Shown: positions 1-14,680 of the stretch, in pieces | How the letters are laid out: each line of letters begins with the position of its first letter | Numbering within the stretch: position 1 is the stretch's first letter | NCBI RefSeq assembly: GCF_900324465.2 | Contig: NC_046614.1 | Coordinates: forward strand, 22,442,833-22,506,832 | DNA from: Anabas testudineus | Taxonomy: Eukaryota; Chordata; Actinopteri; Anabantiformes; Anabantidae | Length of the DNA: 64,000 nucleotides | Reading direction: 5' to 3' | Translations under genes and position numbers: made by a program | The notes under the pieces: model-generated | The model's input: only the letters and a program-made list of their open reading frames with translations | Databases searched by the model: none | What the model was told of the DNA's origin: nothing

Positions 1-1886
1 CCACTGCCTCTAACATTACGTTAACACAGAAAGTGTCTGTTTAGTGAGAAGCATCGACTAGTTTCCAGCTTCATAGTAAAAATGTTTGATGATTGCATTG
101 AAAAATCACTATATTGATGAAATTAGTGAAAGACTGCTGAAGTGAATGAGCTCTAGTTGCCAGATATTTTGTACTTGCTACTAGTGCGTACATATGCAGT
201 ACACTGCCAATCCAACCTACAACAACCCAAGACTGTAAAGTTACTGTGTTTTAACTTTAGAGAATCTCCCTTTTCATTTCAGTCACAGTAACTCCATACA
301 CTGTTCGTTGCCATGTAACAGAATAACATTTGAAATGCTGCACCACTTCCTTATAGACGGAATATATTATTGTTAGGGTTTTATACACACTAATATTAGC
401 CTGTTATGCAACTGAAAATTCAACCGTCAGCAGCATGTGGCCAAACTGTCCATGACATCCATTCCCATCATATCTAAATCCAGCCATAGATCATAAGTTG
501 TCTCTTTAAAAACATAGCAGATAACTTCTTAAAGATAACTTACTTAGATAACTTTAACTGTAGAGATGCTCTGGATCACCTGCTTTACTGAAACAGTTAG
601 AGCTCAAAAGGCTGCACATTAAATGTGACCAACACCTACTCCCTACAGTGACAGAATACACTAAACAACATCTTTTTTAATGTGGCCAAGTGTGAATAAT
701 CTCAACCTTTGTGACGAATATTATCATTAGGTGGATGTTCAACTTCAACAAATGCTTTCATGTTAAAACAAGTGATGTCTACAGTCATGGTTAATGTTTT
801 TTTTTGGGGTAATTAAACTAAAGAATTAATCAACTAATCACAAAATAGTTTCAATTGAAAAAATCTTTTCTGTCTCTCCATATGAAAACAGGAAGAAATA
901 CACTTAGAATACAATTTGCAGTGTCTTGGCAGAATAACCACGTCTTACTCAGTGTTGAGTAAGATAATACGCAAATAACAAAACAACATTACATTAACAA
1001 ATAAAAAAAAAATTTCACCCTAATTGAAAAATTCAAAGGTCCTGTGGCCTGTCTATAAATCAAATACTACTTTAATGTAAACCTGATGGATCTGATAAAA
1101 TATCCACTCTCTGAAGGTCAAAGATTCAAACACACACACACTTCATGTAGTGAACTCACTGACCTGGTTATACAACTGTCATGTGATGACAAAGAAGACC
1201 TTTCGTCGCCCTCCCATCTGGTGCAGGTCAGTTTTTCCAGTGCTCCAGGTAAACACTGCGGACGTGTGATCTGAGACGTTTTAACAACAGTAGGAAGTTA
1301 GCAGGACTAATTTCATTGGTAACACAGAAATGTGACTGTTGACTGACTGAATTATGGCGTTTAGGAAAAGTGATGAAGTAGATCAGATAAATTCAAACAC
1401 AAATAAAAAAAAACAAAAGAAAATAAAAACACAAATTGTTGATAAAAATGACACCTTAGCTTCCCACACAATGATCATTCCACATATCAATTTAATTTTA
1501 TTTGATGTGGTTTCTACATGTATCATATTGTATTTCTAATTTCTAATTATCCTATTATTCCGATTTACCATGAGCGTTTTTAAATCTTCATCTGTTCGCT
1601 GAAATGAGCTTCCACAGATGTGGAATTATAACCCAGTCTCAAATAAATTACGTTTATATATTTATATGCATTAATGTATGTGTGTACGTTTCAGGGGATC
1701 CTTAATACACATTGAGTTGTGTTCAGTAACATGTTCACTGACGGATGTAATTTGTTTTACGTGCAGTACAGTATCCACACTATCCAAAGTATTTTATTAT
1801 TATGTTTTGGCATTGGCAGAACTTGGTCAAGGTTAGGGAAAGAATGTGGTCAAATTTTGAAAAAGAAAATACAAAAAGACATGAAT
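1..1886. other. Intergenic DNA, no gene recognised
   Basis: AT-rich sequence with only short open frames (about 60-70 codons) that lack recognisable domains, codon bias or splice context. I see no RNA gene or clear repeat family here. Confidence 0.6.
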
Positions 1887-2564
1887 GCCTGCCTGTTCCT
1901 GGACCTGCACCCTTTCTACCCAGTCTCTACCTGATTCCCCACATTGACTGATCCTGCCCGACCTGATCCTGTTTCCTCCTGACTGTGAGTGTTTTTCCTG
2001 ATCTGTTCTCTCCCTCGTTGTTTCCTTCCCTGCTCAGACTGTTTGGATCTCCTTGGTGTTTTACCTGGACTGTTTTGCTGTAGTGGATTTTGCCTGCCGT
2101 ACCTATCGCTGAACTGTCTCACTGTGTATGACCTGGATTGCCCCTGACCTTGGATATTTGCCTATTGGACTGTTTGTTTTGAACTGCCTTTGTAAATCAC
2201 CCCGTTTTGCCACACAGTGTTTTGGGACTTTGGATTTGTCATTACCATCACCGCCACCTGTGTTTGGATTCGGACTCTCTTCTGGACTCTATACTGCTCC
2301 CAGCCGCCATTCCCGGGAAACACTGTCTCCAGCTGCTCCACATGCTCTCTGCTGCTCGGCCATATTGGCTGTGACATCACACCACCACTTCCTGTCCCTG
2401 ACTACTTCTGGTTCACCCAGACCTCCACACTCACCCTGTACACTGTTTCCTCCTAGTACTCATTTGACTTATTCCCCTGTACCTTTGTTATTAATAAAAC
2501 CCTGAAAACGTTTTCCTATACCCTGTTATCTCTGGCCACCGGGTCCTTCATCCAGCTCGTGGCA
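1887..2564 (+). mobile_element. LTR-like retrotransposon fossil (solo, 5'-truncated)
   Basis: Pyrimidine-rich sequence full of CCTG/GACCTG words, with an AATAAA signal near 2494 and an end (about 2520-2564: CTGTTATCTCTGGCC, then CCTTCATCCAGCTC) that closely matches the end of the element at 38201-39195. The layout resembles long terminal repeats of fish Ty3/gypsy-type elements. It starts later than the other copy, so it is a broken fossil. The family name is inference; the similarity between the two copies is seen directly. Confidence 0.5.
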
Positions 2565-3020
2565 GAATCATAACATTTATGTCCCTAAGTCAAAATGTTG
2601 CATGTATTTTACTCATCATCTACCCGGACCCCCCTCAATTCACTGCCCATAAACATAATCCAGACAGTTTGCATCATCCCCTCCTTTCTGTGGCTTCCAC
2701 ACAGACTAAAGTGCCACTGGACACTGAGAAATGTGTAAGACAAACTCTGCTCAGGTGATTTCATGCTCATTCAAACATACCAAAGGTTTCAGTGGCCTAA
2801 CAAGTCACTTATAAAAAGACTCATTGGGACGTATTTAAACCAAATGAGCCCTCCCCTCCCCTGACACTCTTCATTTAGAGCAGACAGAGACCTTTGACGT
2901 ACTGTGTGTACATTAAGTATCCAGGTGTCCCAGTTTACTACAGAGCAGTAATCAGCGTATTCACAACCAGTCATTCATTCATCAAGTTGGTTCACTTTAT
3001 AACTTCATTCTGGGTCAAGA

Positions 3021-3021
<1 letters not shown>

Positions 3022-3114
<93 letters not shown>
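3022..3114. repeat. (CA)n microsatellite
   Basis: An uninterrupted CA dinucleotide run of about 46 units, typical of fish genomes and likely length-polymorphic. An open frame that crosses it (poly Thr-His) is an artefact of the repeat. Confidence 0.98.
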
Positions 3115-3116
<2 letters not shown>

Positions 3117-4650
3117 TGGTACTAAAACTTTTCAAACTCTCAAAGAGCCGTTTAAAGTTGTGCCAAAAAAAGAACTTCTGTTAAGCCACGTGTTATTATC
3201 AGCTACTTTTTCTGACCATCTGCAGATTTTAAACATCTTTCTTTTCTTCTGTAGTTTCAGTCTCTGAAGCAAAATTCAAATTTACATGTCGTAAACCGTC
3301 ACATGCAACAAACCTTCACCAGCTTCAGAGACTAGAAATACAAACACCTCAGTAACACTGTATGAGTGTGTGGTCCCATTAGTTAAGTATCATGCACAGT
3401 TACGGTGAAGCACAGAACCAGGAAGAACAGACAGAGGTGAGTGAGGAATGAATGGTGCCACATTAAATCACATAAGAAAATCTGAATGAAGATTAAAAAA
3501 AAGAATTATTAATCAATGAATGCAGCTTTAAACGTTAACGTTAAATGTTATCTAAGATGCTGTTGCTTATTAATGACATTAGTTCTGCTAGTAGGTCAGT
3601 AGTGGAACTTACACTGCTACTAATATGTCGTACTATTAGTAGCTGTACTTGTAGCAGTGCTGGACGTGTTGCAATGCTTGTTTTACAAAAGCAGTAGGTC
3701 AGTAGGACTGGCACAGTTGTAATCCTGTGTCTGATTAATCATTTATTCCAAACACTCTTAACATCGTTCAGCCGCAGGATGTCATTTGGTTTATTGCAGT
3801 TGTGCAAACACTCTCATGTGATGAGAGTGTTTTTGTAAAGATATTTATAACATCTGAACTTCAGAGCTTCACTGTTCAGTGAGAATACAAAATAACTGAA
3901 ATGAAATATTAGTAAAACCACCGTGTGTGTATAGTTAAGACTGAAGAAGCTGAGAAAGAAAACACATCTCCAGAACATGATAAGTATGTAAAAATGTAAA
4001 TTACGTGTCTTCAGTATCTTCAACATCTCCTTTAGTTAAGATTTAAGAATCTAAATCAAGTAAAGATAAAGAACAGAAACAAGATTGTTCATAACAACAA
4101 GATGAAATATCTCAAACCTCATAAACACTTTGTTTACTCAAAGACAAATTCTCTTATTTAGGTCAGAAATGTGATGTTGTGTCTGCTGATCGGAGCTGAC
4201 CGTGTAATTCCACCCTGAACAAACACAAGGTCAAATTCTTCTAGGAGCTGTGAACGCAACAAAGAGGCTTAAACTGAGTAAAGCTGACCAACAGGGGAAA
4301 GTGAAAAACCTTCATAACAAGTTTCAGTGTAACACCAGCGTAAGACTTTCTAACTCTGCAGACTGGGACTCATCCTGCAGAAAGTTTAGTCTTTAAAACG
4401 AACTTTCCAACAAAGCAATTTGATTTGAGAACTTGTAGATTTGGGGAATGGGCATTTAAAGTCAAGAACAACTTGACTTAACTGAGCCTGAGCTCCGTTG
4501 GGAGATCTGGGGTCAGCAGGTTCAGCAGGCCGAGGGATTAGGGAACTTGTGTGTGTTTGTTTGATTGGTGGAGGTCTGCTCGGTGACACAGGGTCAAACA
4601 TGCGAGGGGGGCATGTCTAGACATCTAGTCTACATGTGCTGACATGCTGA

Positions 4651-4682
<32 letters not shown>

Positions 4683-4684
4683 GT
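4651..4684. repeat. (TG)n microsatellite, short
   Basis: A GT run of about 14 perfect units followed by an imperfect GCGTGTGT end. Confidence 0.9.
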
Positions 4685-6061
4685 CTTTGTACCTCAGTCT
4701 TTGTGAGGATCAGTTTGAGTTGGGAGTGAGCAGAGTTTGTCTTCTTCAAAGAGCCGTTCGGAAAAAAACTCAAACCCGTTCATTTCCACCACAGGTTCAA
4801 TGCAGTGGGCTCCAACAAAAGAGCTGAACCAAGTGTAACTTTTGCTGCCATGCAACATGACATCATGCAGCAAATTGCTGCACTGGCCAATCAAATACAT
4901 GCAACCACGCAACGCTGGTTAATTGTTTGGAAATGCATATGCTCCGTTTCTGCAGTTTACTGTTGTCACTGTTGTAATTTTCAACAGTTTTAATATATTT
5001 GACATCTGATAAAACTTTAAAGCAGCAATAAACAATATTTTGCAAAAAAAACTATAATATAAAAAAACAATGACAAAAAACAGACATATTGGATTTCAGC
5101 TAGCTCCAAATTAAAGATAACATAGTTAAATACATGGTATAAATGGTAGATGATGTTGTTTCAAAACTTCTGAGCTGGAGAGTTTTTAAAGTTTAGTACC
5201 AGGAACGTTAAAGTCACAATCTGCACCAGAACACCAGGTGGTTTCCTTGTATTGAAGGGAGTTGGCTCTTCTGGTTATTTGTTCTGCTTTGTGGTTTTCC
5301 TCATGTACGCCGTCCTCCTCTCTGTTCTCTGTCTACCGCTTTCTGCAATCTGCAACCTGGCAACAATAGATTAGGAACAAACCCCGTCTCACCGAGGACA
5401 AAAGAACAGGCAGGTTACCAGGTGGAGATAAAACATACAGAGCACCTATTACCTTAAAAGATGAAGGTAGGATAAATGAAAATAAATAAAACCTGTTTTC
5501 TTCAGAAAGTAGCAACAAAAGTCTTATTTGACTTGTTTCCGGTTCATTTATTTAAACCCAGACTCCTTTGTAATCAGGGAGTTCTTCTGTGCTTAACAAT
5601 CCACTTGTAATAGTTATTATATGTTGTTATTTAGAGAGAGAGTGAGAGAACGGGCCGAGAGGATCAACAGGACGAGCACACAACAGGCTGTTGACTCAAC
5701 CTGAAATGAGTGTGTGTGTGTTTTGGGGTATAAAGTATAGTGTGCACATGCACAGACATCTGTAAACCACCATGTTTACCTGTAAATAATATTTTATCAA
5801 ATTATTTAGATCTAAAGCTCTTCGACCAATAGATGATGACTGAAGCAGTATACGATCACATGCTGCACCGTCTCCTCTGAAGTGTTGATTCTTTCCTACA
5901 CACAAGTGGATTTGAGAACAAAGTTCAGAATTGCAGCTTGTATTTATTATTTAATATAGCTTTTATAAGCTATGTTGACCTGGTTTATGATAAACAACAC
6001 AGAAGGCAGGGTGTTGTTCACTGTTGCTGGTTCTTGTTATGTCAGTAAACACTCATGGAAC

Positions 6062-6560
6062 CTGTTCAACACCTTTTTTAGCACGTAGTCTTGTGTTTCT
6101 TTTTTTTTTTTGGTTTGGTTGCTTCTCGCTGTCTGTGCCTCTCGCCTCTCTGCTCTCGCCCTGCCTCACATTACCTGTGTGATTCACCTGTGCATCATCT
6201 CATCACCTCATATAAGCAGGTCTACAGTCCTCAATCGTGCCCCTTGATTTCTGAAGACGCTCTTCAGTCGTACTGAAACTTCGACCTGTCGACCTGTTTC
6301 CAAACTGATCTGCTGGACCTGGAACTCGTACGTCTGCCCCTCTGATTCAGACCTGTCTGCCTGTTTCTGGATTTTTCCCTCTTTGGATCGTGGACTCCTG
6401 GATTCGGTTTTGCCTTTCTTGGACTGTGTTTTCTAGTATGGACCTGTTTCTGGATATGAACCTTGTTGGATTTTACTCGTGCTGATTCCCAGACCTCCCT
6501 CAACTCATCCAAGCCTCTTTAAATAAATTAGTTTCAACCAGTCGTTGACCCTACTCTAAA
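6062..6560 (+). mobile_element. Possible LTR-like fossil
   Basis: Has the composition seen in many fish LTRs: a T-run, a CT-rich leader, a CATATAAGCAGG TATA-like word near 6209, then many GACCTG/TGGATT words and an AAATAAAT signal near 6521. No coding domain lies next to it, and I could not fix its ends or find a target duplication, so this is a weak call; it could be another kind of pyrimidine-rich repeat. Confidence 0.35.
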
Positions 6561-9500
6561 CTAAAATAGAGGCAGAGGGAGGCGAGGTTTGTCGGTCAAC
6601 AAGCGTTGACTTGGTTGCTGTTGATGTACAAAACTTACAGGAAAAGCACCCACGTCTAAAACCAAACTTTAGACCATAATAATCAAATAATGTCGACGCT
6701 GAGCATTTTTGAATCTGTTCCCGAGCTGAACTCGAACCCAGGATGCTAAATGGAAGGATGTGAAACAGCTGCCTCTTAATGAGTAACGACACTATCAGTT
6801 GAAAATATCCGAACATATCATAAAAAAGGTGCGAGTGCACTTTAGACACAAATGTTAAAGTGTCAGGAGGATGTTTATGGCAGAGATAAGAAGAAATTGG
6901 GGTAAATGTTGATTAAAAATCAAGTGAAAAGTGACAGAAGCAAAAGAAATATGTCGCCCAAACTGGAAAAGGTGCAACTGTCTTTTTGTACTTAGTCCTT
7001 CACTAAACTGTTTCTACTGAAAATTATTTAGCTGCTTTATTCACACTTAACTTTGTCACTTCAGTGTAAATACTGTAAAAAAGTCCTTTCCTGCTGTTAA
7101 CATGTGTTGACATAACTTTTCGTGTCGTCCTAAATAAACAGACTTTAACTTTTCGTGGGAAGAGTAATGCAGTGTCACGCTGATGATCTAGTCACACACA
7201 CACTTCCAGCTGTGTTTATTTTACAACCTATCAGTCATAATTAGGAGCAGAGGTGACACCCGACAGCCGTCCTTTGATTCAGATTCTTTCACAAACAGAA
7301 TCTGACCCATGTACAGACCGGTGATGCATGATAACATTATGTGAGTTGTTTTAATATTGACATTGGGCGTGGCAGTTTTATAGTGTTTATAAATGGACAG
7401 ATTGTGTTAAAGTTATAAATCACTGTCATGAGACAATATCAGTAGATCCACTAACGTGTAGGAGTAACAAAAGCACGGTGGCAGTTTGGTCTGTGTGCTC
7501 CACAGGAAGAGATTTATTTTTTATTTTTTTACCTTCATGAGGTAAATTTTTAAAATATGTCTGTGAAATATTTGCATTTATTTTTTGTTTTACCCCCTTG
7601 GCTGTTTGCTGCACACATGTGGGCTGTGTACATGGCTGGTTGGCAGCTGAGTGGGATGTAAACAACACAGTCGTGAACAAATGTACATTTATTACATGTA
7701 ACAGAGTAAATTAATTTCATAGTTGATACCTCCACTGTGTGAACCAGTTTGTGGTTAGTGGTGAAATCCAATGGGGAGAATAGGACCACAATTCTGTCTT
7801 ATATCACCACTGATCAGCCAGCATCACTGCACAAACACTGAGTATTACATAATATCATTTACATAATATTTTAATCCAAGTGTCAACAAACCTCCTTCTC
7901 CATAAGAAGGAGGGACTGAGGCCGGGCTGCAGATTGGGGTCAGGGGTCGGTTCGCAAACATTCCTAAAGCCTGCACCAGTTTGAACAGGTTGAGCATCAA
8001 CAACAGATCCGAGGTCGATGAACTGAATCTTAAAGGAACAAGTGTCTCCGAGAGTGACGAGAGAAGGTCGACAGTAAATTTCAAAGACTGTTTAATGTTC
8101 AGAAGTACATCTAACAACACTTTAAAGCTAATTAACACAATATCACGACAAATCAATCTGTACACAAACAGAAATGCTGCAGAAATGTTACCCTCTGTGT
8201 GAAGGTTGGTGCATGTTTTACAGATTGTAGAGTTCCTGAGATGATTTTAGGTGTTTAAATAAAATATGATTTGAATTTGATGAGATTTAATTCAAAGCTT
8301 TAACAATGTGAGACTAGGACAGCTTCTGTGTTCTTACTCAGCCTGCTTAAATTAAACCGGAGACTTGGTACTTTATCGTAGTTTCCATTAATTTATTTCA
8401 AACTGAATGTGCTGAAGCGCTTGAAGAATAAAATACTTCCACTACCAGCACAATACATATACAATGTAAATAGGCTCTGAAAGAAGGAGGGATCACATAC
8501 CACACAACATATAATAACTTCCAGTAGTTAGCATTCATATATCAGAGGGAATACAGTGGTACGAAAAATCTTTATTGAGAACAACCATACAAACAGTCTG
8601 AAAGGTTTTTCCGTTTGTAGATTTCATGTCTTTGGTATTCAAGTCAGTCATGATCTGAGATAGTGAGCTGCACAGTATCACATTGGACGACACGTGCTGC
8701 TGTTGGCATCTTTCACTTTTGTTATTCTTCTCTGACATGCAGAAGTCACCTGGTGTGACTTCAACACAAAAATGAATCCGTGTTTATTCAGCTTTAAACA
8801 GTGACAGTGAGGTTTTCAATGTGGGAATTCACTGAAAACAAACACAGAAAACTAATTTTTACAGATATTCTACTATAACTGTGTTCTATGTGAAGATTAA
8901 TTACAGTGCTGCCTTTAATTCTGACCTTTAATTGGCAGTAAAATTAAAATCTAATCAACGTGCACATGTATCTCCATCTTTACATCTTTCACTGTAGCTG
9001 TACAGACACAGCCTCATGTAAAATGTCTTACGCGGCACATCTCGTCTGTTTTCTTTGGGCTGTGTGACGTTTACTGTCTTGTTCCCTTATTCAAATGTTC
9101 TCCCTGTTCCAGGAATAAAAACAGAGGAGGAATGTTTTGTGTACTTTTAACCCTTCACAGGCCCTTTTATCTCGCTCCGATCTGTTCATCCTCTGCCTGT
9201 GATCTCCGCTGTTGAAAGCAGATCCGCTTGAGTTCTCACACACGGACAAAAGAAAGCTTCCCGGGTGGGATTACAGTGTAGACCGGTGTTGGGTCTCCCA
9301 AAAGCATCTTTAGACGTGCGCCACCGCTGTCAAACCTCACCCAGCCCCAAGGGGTTTTTGTGAAACCTGAAGCATATGTGAGCTGTGAGTTGTCACAAAC
9401 ACGTTGGGTCAGCTGTCAGATGAATGAGTGACAAATGTTGAAATATTCAGGAGGTTCTTTAGTGAAGGCGCGTCAACATTTCCAGAACGTTCAATGCAAA

Positions 9501-10639
9501 GGATTTGCTTTGTCTAAAGAATTCTTAAGTTGAGCATCAAGACATTTGTTTTTTTATATCTTTAGTTGTAACTTCACTGTTTTTATGATAAACAAAAGAC
9601 GCTAAAGTTCTAAAACATGAGCTGAGCTTCTGTATGAAATCACACAAAAACTAAATCTAAATAAACACATTTTACTGGTCTCCGACACGGTGCCTCTTCT
9701 TATTTAATGTGTGCTGGTAGTCATGAAGAACATCATGGATGTAAATTGTATAATACAAAACAAATATAATCAGGTGTTTAAAAAGTTGATGTTTATTTAT
9801 TTATATACACACTATCACTGAAAAAGTCATATAGTGATCTGTCTCATTATAATTCAAGCATAATGTTCATGTGATGCACATTTAAAAATACAATTATACA
9901 AATTTAATGTGATTTCAGACTTTTAACTGCTGAAGAGGAATCAGAGGAATCTGTTTCTGACTGAGGACGTGTCTTTGGTACATTCTTTATTTACTGTATG
10001 CCTACATCTTATGTAGCTTCACAGCTTGTCTGCATGCCACAACATGCTCATTGTATACATACAGCTGGAATGACTTCTCACTTATACACATTTACTTTGT
10101 TAGGTATTCACACACATTTATTGTCAAAATTAATCAAATTCGAAAAGGAAAACGTCTCAACGTGTGTGAAGAGACCTGAAGATGTCAGGTCACAGACACC
10201 TCTCATCTAATTGAGTGACGTGCTCTTTATTTATACATCTGCACCGGGCTGCATTGAGTAATTACCTCTCAAAGTTAAATACAGCATACGGCCACTCAGT
10301 CCAAAAACCTGCATTTATTTTACAGTTTAAATCGTAGTCTTACATCTCAGAGAACTAAAGTCAAACTTTTTTCCCCATAGGAACTCAATTTTTGAGCTTG
10401 AAATGGATGATTTATGGCAGAAAAGCGTTGGAGAACTGTGCAAGACACAGATGTAACCTGGTTGTGTGCAAACTTCAGGCACATTTTGTGAGTGGTATGG
10501 GAGCAGAATTGCAGTGAGACGTGTCCCACAGTGGTGCATATCCATATTTATACTTGCAGCTATGATGTTAATGTTACTCAGGTTGTCATCTTGTTTTTAA
10601 AATGCCTGATGATAGTTACTTCACCACGACATAATAATT
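6561..10639. other. Intergenic DNA, no gene recognised
   Basis: About 4 kb of AT-rich sequence with only short frames lacking domains. The stretch around 9170-9360 is less AT-rich than its surroundings and could be a conserved non-coding element, but nothing in the sequence alone proves that. Confidence 0.5.
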
Positions 10640-10880
10640 TACTAGCCAGGGGCAAAGTCTCCTCCGAGGGTGGACAGGCTGTAGTTGGTCACTTCCATTC
10701 TTTACATTTCTGTCGTTGTTCCGCAGCTGCTCCTCCACCTTCCACCTGCAAAGCTGCTGCTCGTCTTTCAGCCTGTGATGAAGCTTCTTTATGTCTGAAG
10801 GTCGTCTTCCTCCAGTTAAGCAGGTCTTTAACATCAGTGGTGATGCAGGGCTTGCGGTTTGGGAACGGGAACAATATGGT
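10640..10880 (-). mobile_element. Decayed LINE ORF2 scrap
   Basis: On the minus strand one frame reads FPNRKPCITTDVKDLLNWRK, which resembles the linker between endonuclease and reverse transcriptase in fish LINEs (typically PNQKPW followed by a basic stretch). A neighbouring frame continues with LNWRKTTFR-like and basic residues, so the piece carries frame breaks. No endonuclease or RT core is present. It sits alone in intergenic DNA. The 189-codon frame on the opposite strand is a shadow. Confidence 0.4.
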
Positions 10881-13800
10881 TGATGTGAAAGTTCATGAAG
10901 TCTGTTCTGATACTGATACTCATGTGATGATGTTGATGATTCACCATGTGATCAGAAAGAAAGAAAGTCTCAGTGGATCCCTCAGGGCCTCACAGCAGAC
11001 ATGCTGCAGAAGAAAAGAATATAACCGAAGCCCTGCCTATAAAATATCAGGTGAAAGTTAACAGTGCAGCCAAAGTTGGCAAGATAGGTTCATTTGCTTG
11101 TAGTAGAAAAGAGAAACATGTTGCACACGAAGACGTCAAACAACAATGAAGGTTAAAGGAGCTGCACTCAGCTGAATGGTTCTCACAAAAAACCCAATTT
11201 CTGTTGATAACAGCTGCATATTTATGGTAATAACTGCAAGAAGTCAGCTGAGGTTCAGGAAACTTGACTTATCCGCTTATAGACATGTTTAGATAAGACC
11301 ACCAAGCAGACCTGGACCACAGTAGAAGGATTACATATTCCATCTGGCCTTGGGAAAACCGACTATCTTGCTAAGATAAGCTAAGTGTCAGAAAATGGAT
11401 GGAAAAACCAAGTTGTTGTTGAAAGATCTTGTCATGAACCACGGCGACATTCAAGGGAAAAGTTTGACCTGAACTCTGAACTGGGAGGAAACTGGTTTCC
11501 AATAACATGCACCTCAGTAGTGACATGAGCCGCAGCACAGTTCGACATTAGAGACAAAGATCAGAAACAGTTTAATAAGAGAAATGAAAAGAGTTTTATT
11601 CTGAGAAATCTACCAACACCGTAATTTAGTTTATTTCTCAGCTTAATTCAATGAGTTAAAACTCATCAGTTAAAAGACACAAAGACTAAATTTATGTATA
11701 CGTGACTAACTCACTGGGAATCTGAGCACTTTGTGTTGGTTCCAGTTTTAGTTGGTCATTTAAAAATGTTGCAACAACAACAACGCATCAGTTATTTGCC
11801 TACAAATATCTATATTTGAAATGATTATATTTAATCATGTATTCAATGCATTTAATTTTTCTATTTTTGTTATTTTACTTTATTATTTGTAGTGTATACT
11901 TCAGTGTATACTTACTTACATATACAGTAAATAATTGTACAATGTTTTCATGCAGACGTGCGTCTTTGGGAGTGTCCCATTTACCTGAAAACACTTTTCA
12001 CGTTATTGAAATTGATATTTTCTAGCCACAAGCTAAAACGTCATTCACTAGAACAAGGAAACAAGCCAAAACTTTGGCTGGATCCACCGTATGTTCTTTT
12101 TGCAATCTTATTTATTACATTTGAATTTATTTGTTTTTTTTTTATGTAATTTACTAACATTTTATAATAAAGTCATTAGTTTAAGTTAAGACTTTACCTC
12201 AGTGTGAATATAAGTTATTTGCAGCTGACCTGCTTTGTTATATTTTCTTGAAGCAGAGAGATTTCTTTTTTAATTTTTTGAGAAAGACTTGCATAATCTT
12301 GCAGGGAGTGAAATCTGGGTATGTGTCATACACTGCACGGAATAGTGGGTCTGACTGGAAACTGAGCTCTGGGCAGTCAGACTGTTACATCACCAGGAAA
12401 GAGCCAGAAACCAAAATCATTGAGAAACAAGAGTTGTAACAGGAAGTCAATAAAGGAACACTGCAGCCAGTCAGAAGGTATGAAACTGTAAAAACAATGA
12501 CACTAAACAAGTGAGTACATGAATGAAAGAGAGAATGGGTTACTATTAGCAAAAATAAATCCCAATAATGATCCACTGTGATCATGAAAAATCTTATTAA
12601 GGACAAAATACAACAAATTAACTGCACACTTGATTCATGAAACAACATTTTAAATATGTTCAATCTGTTTATTAGTTGCTGTTTGTTGTTGCTGAAATAC
12701 TGTTTGTCATTCTGGACAAAAGTCGACAATACATGCATTAATTTAAAAGTAAAATTGTAAAAGTATGTTAGGTTTAAATTAAAATGCTAAAGTAAAAGTT
12801 GTCTATGTAAATAAAATTAGGTAAATGGCTACTAAAGGTATGATGAAGGAAAATGTCATCTGTTCCAATGTAATACACTATATTATTAGATTATTTATAT
12901 GTTTTGCTGTAAATTGTAACCATAATGTGTAATTATAATCACAATTAATCGATCAATTGGATTTGTGAAAATTCAGAAAATAGTGAGTCACAAGATTAAA
13001 AGTGTAAACATCAAAACAATAAATACAAATCTTTACATTTTAAGAACATTTTGTATTGAAAATAAAAAAAATATTTGATAATTAACTTTTAGTTAATTGT
13101 CAAATCAATTAACAGACAGATTGTTTCAGCTGAACAGTTTCATGTTTTAGGAACAATTCAACGTTGTATTCAAAAACCTTAATTTACTGTATGAGGAACT
13201 AATGTTTTGTGTGTAGTGAAGTAAAAAGTAAAATATTTTACCCTGAAATGTAGTGCAGTACAAGTATCAAGTGGTATGAAGAAGTAAATATTCAGGTCAA
13301 GTACTTCAAATGTTAAAGAACAGGTTAACATTTAATCTGTATAAATTAAACTTTAAACTTTAATGAAAGCTAATAAAAAAACTGTTACAACATCTGAAAA
13401 ACATGTGACGCAAACAGCAGAAATAATGTGAGAAACAGCTTTAACAACAGTTTTGTGTCGTCTGTGTTCCTCTTTGTATTTTTCCACTGAGCGTCCACAT
13501 CTTTAGCAGTAAACAACTATAAGGAAATAAAAGTATAACCGGACTAAAGTTCAGCATAAATCATAAAACATGAATTTGCAGAGTCACATGAAGAGTTTGT
13601 TAGAAAATGATCAAACTCTGAGCTTCAATGACTCAGAACAGGCTGAGAAAACAAGAGCTCCCACTCTGTTTACATTTCTAAACACCAGGTATAAAATATA
13701 AAATAAACCAGAAATCTAACTTAAATATTAACACAACAATGGTGAATTACTGAATGAACGGGCAGCCGCAGTATGAATGGACGACAGCTGCAGTGCTGAA

Positions 13801-14599
13801 CACTCGTGATTAACTTCTGCTTGTTCTTGAAACCACATGATGGATAATGTGTGTGTAGATGATGATGAAGCTGTTTTCAGCTTTGCTCACTGGCTTGGAT
13901 TTTACAACATTTATTACATCATACATTGTTTTATTGGGATTCAATAGCTGATAGTTCAAATTATGATGCAATATAAAACAAACTTTCACTCAGTAAAGTC
14001 AAATATTTGTACTTCAAAGGTCATACTTTAATAAGAGAAGGAGAATAAATAAATAAAATGCCAATTATTTATAGGAAAGAGCAGGAATGTGAGCTCTGGT
14101 TTTAAGAATCACCACAGAACGCAACTTTTCCAAATAAGCAATAATTAGCTACAGAAAATCCAACAATAATAATAATAATAACGATTTGCCGCTTGAATCA
14201 CTGTGCAAATATTCCTCCAACAAGAAGGGGACATTCATTCACTTCCTGTTAATGAATGCTGCTCTGCACGTTTGTTACTGTTTCATAGCAGCTAAAATTT
14301 CCTTTTCTTTAAATGTGTTTTAACTTTTTCCTCTAATAAGATGGATCCAAGACGGCAGCTTCAGGTTTCACACAGTGTGGTGTGTAAAGGTTTTCATTTT
14401 AAGAATTCAATTCTATCATTTATTTATAATTACTGACTGTTTTGTCTTGTTTGTTTCAGTTATTTATGGGCATATTTGCTATTTAACTGTGTGATCACAG
14501 CTTTAGGAGTTGGGCTGGGATTGATGGGAGTTCCCCTGTAAACACTCATCCACGCCTGCAGGTTTTGGGGCCACTCTCGTTCCTGTTTCACCAAACCAC
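10881..14599. other. Intergenic DNA upstream of the OSGIN gene
   Basis: AT-rich, with poly-A and poly-T stretches and a short AAT run near 14166-14180. I see no exon, RNA gene or recognisable transposon. The open frames here (about 60-120 codons) are low-complexity and have no splice context. Confidence 0.5.
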
Positions 14600-14680
14600 C
14601 ATCTCACACTGATAGACGATCTTTGTTTCTACGCCTGCGCCGCCGAGGGAGGGGTGGGAGACCGGGAGCGGGGCCGCAGC

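Larger units (their letters stand above)
2565..6061. other. Intergenic DNA with microsatellites, no gene recognised
   Basis: Apart from the CA and TG tracts listed separately I see no gene. Around 4740-4920 there is a stretch with GAGCCGTTCGG and GTTCATTTCC words, reminiscent of hAT-derived repeats in fish, but too little matches to call an element. Confidence 0.5.

Noticed and set aside
2128-2505. 125-codon frame rich in Pro, Ser and Leu
   Set aside because: It lies wholly inside an LTR-like fossil and follows its pyrimidine-rich composition.
10492-11061. 189-codon plus-strand frame
   Set aside because: No domain or splice context. Part of it lies opposite a decayed LINE scrap.
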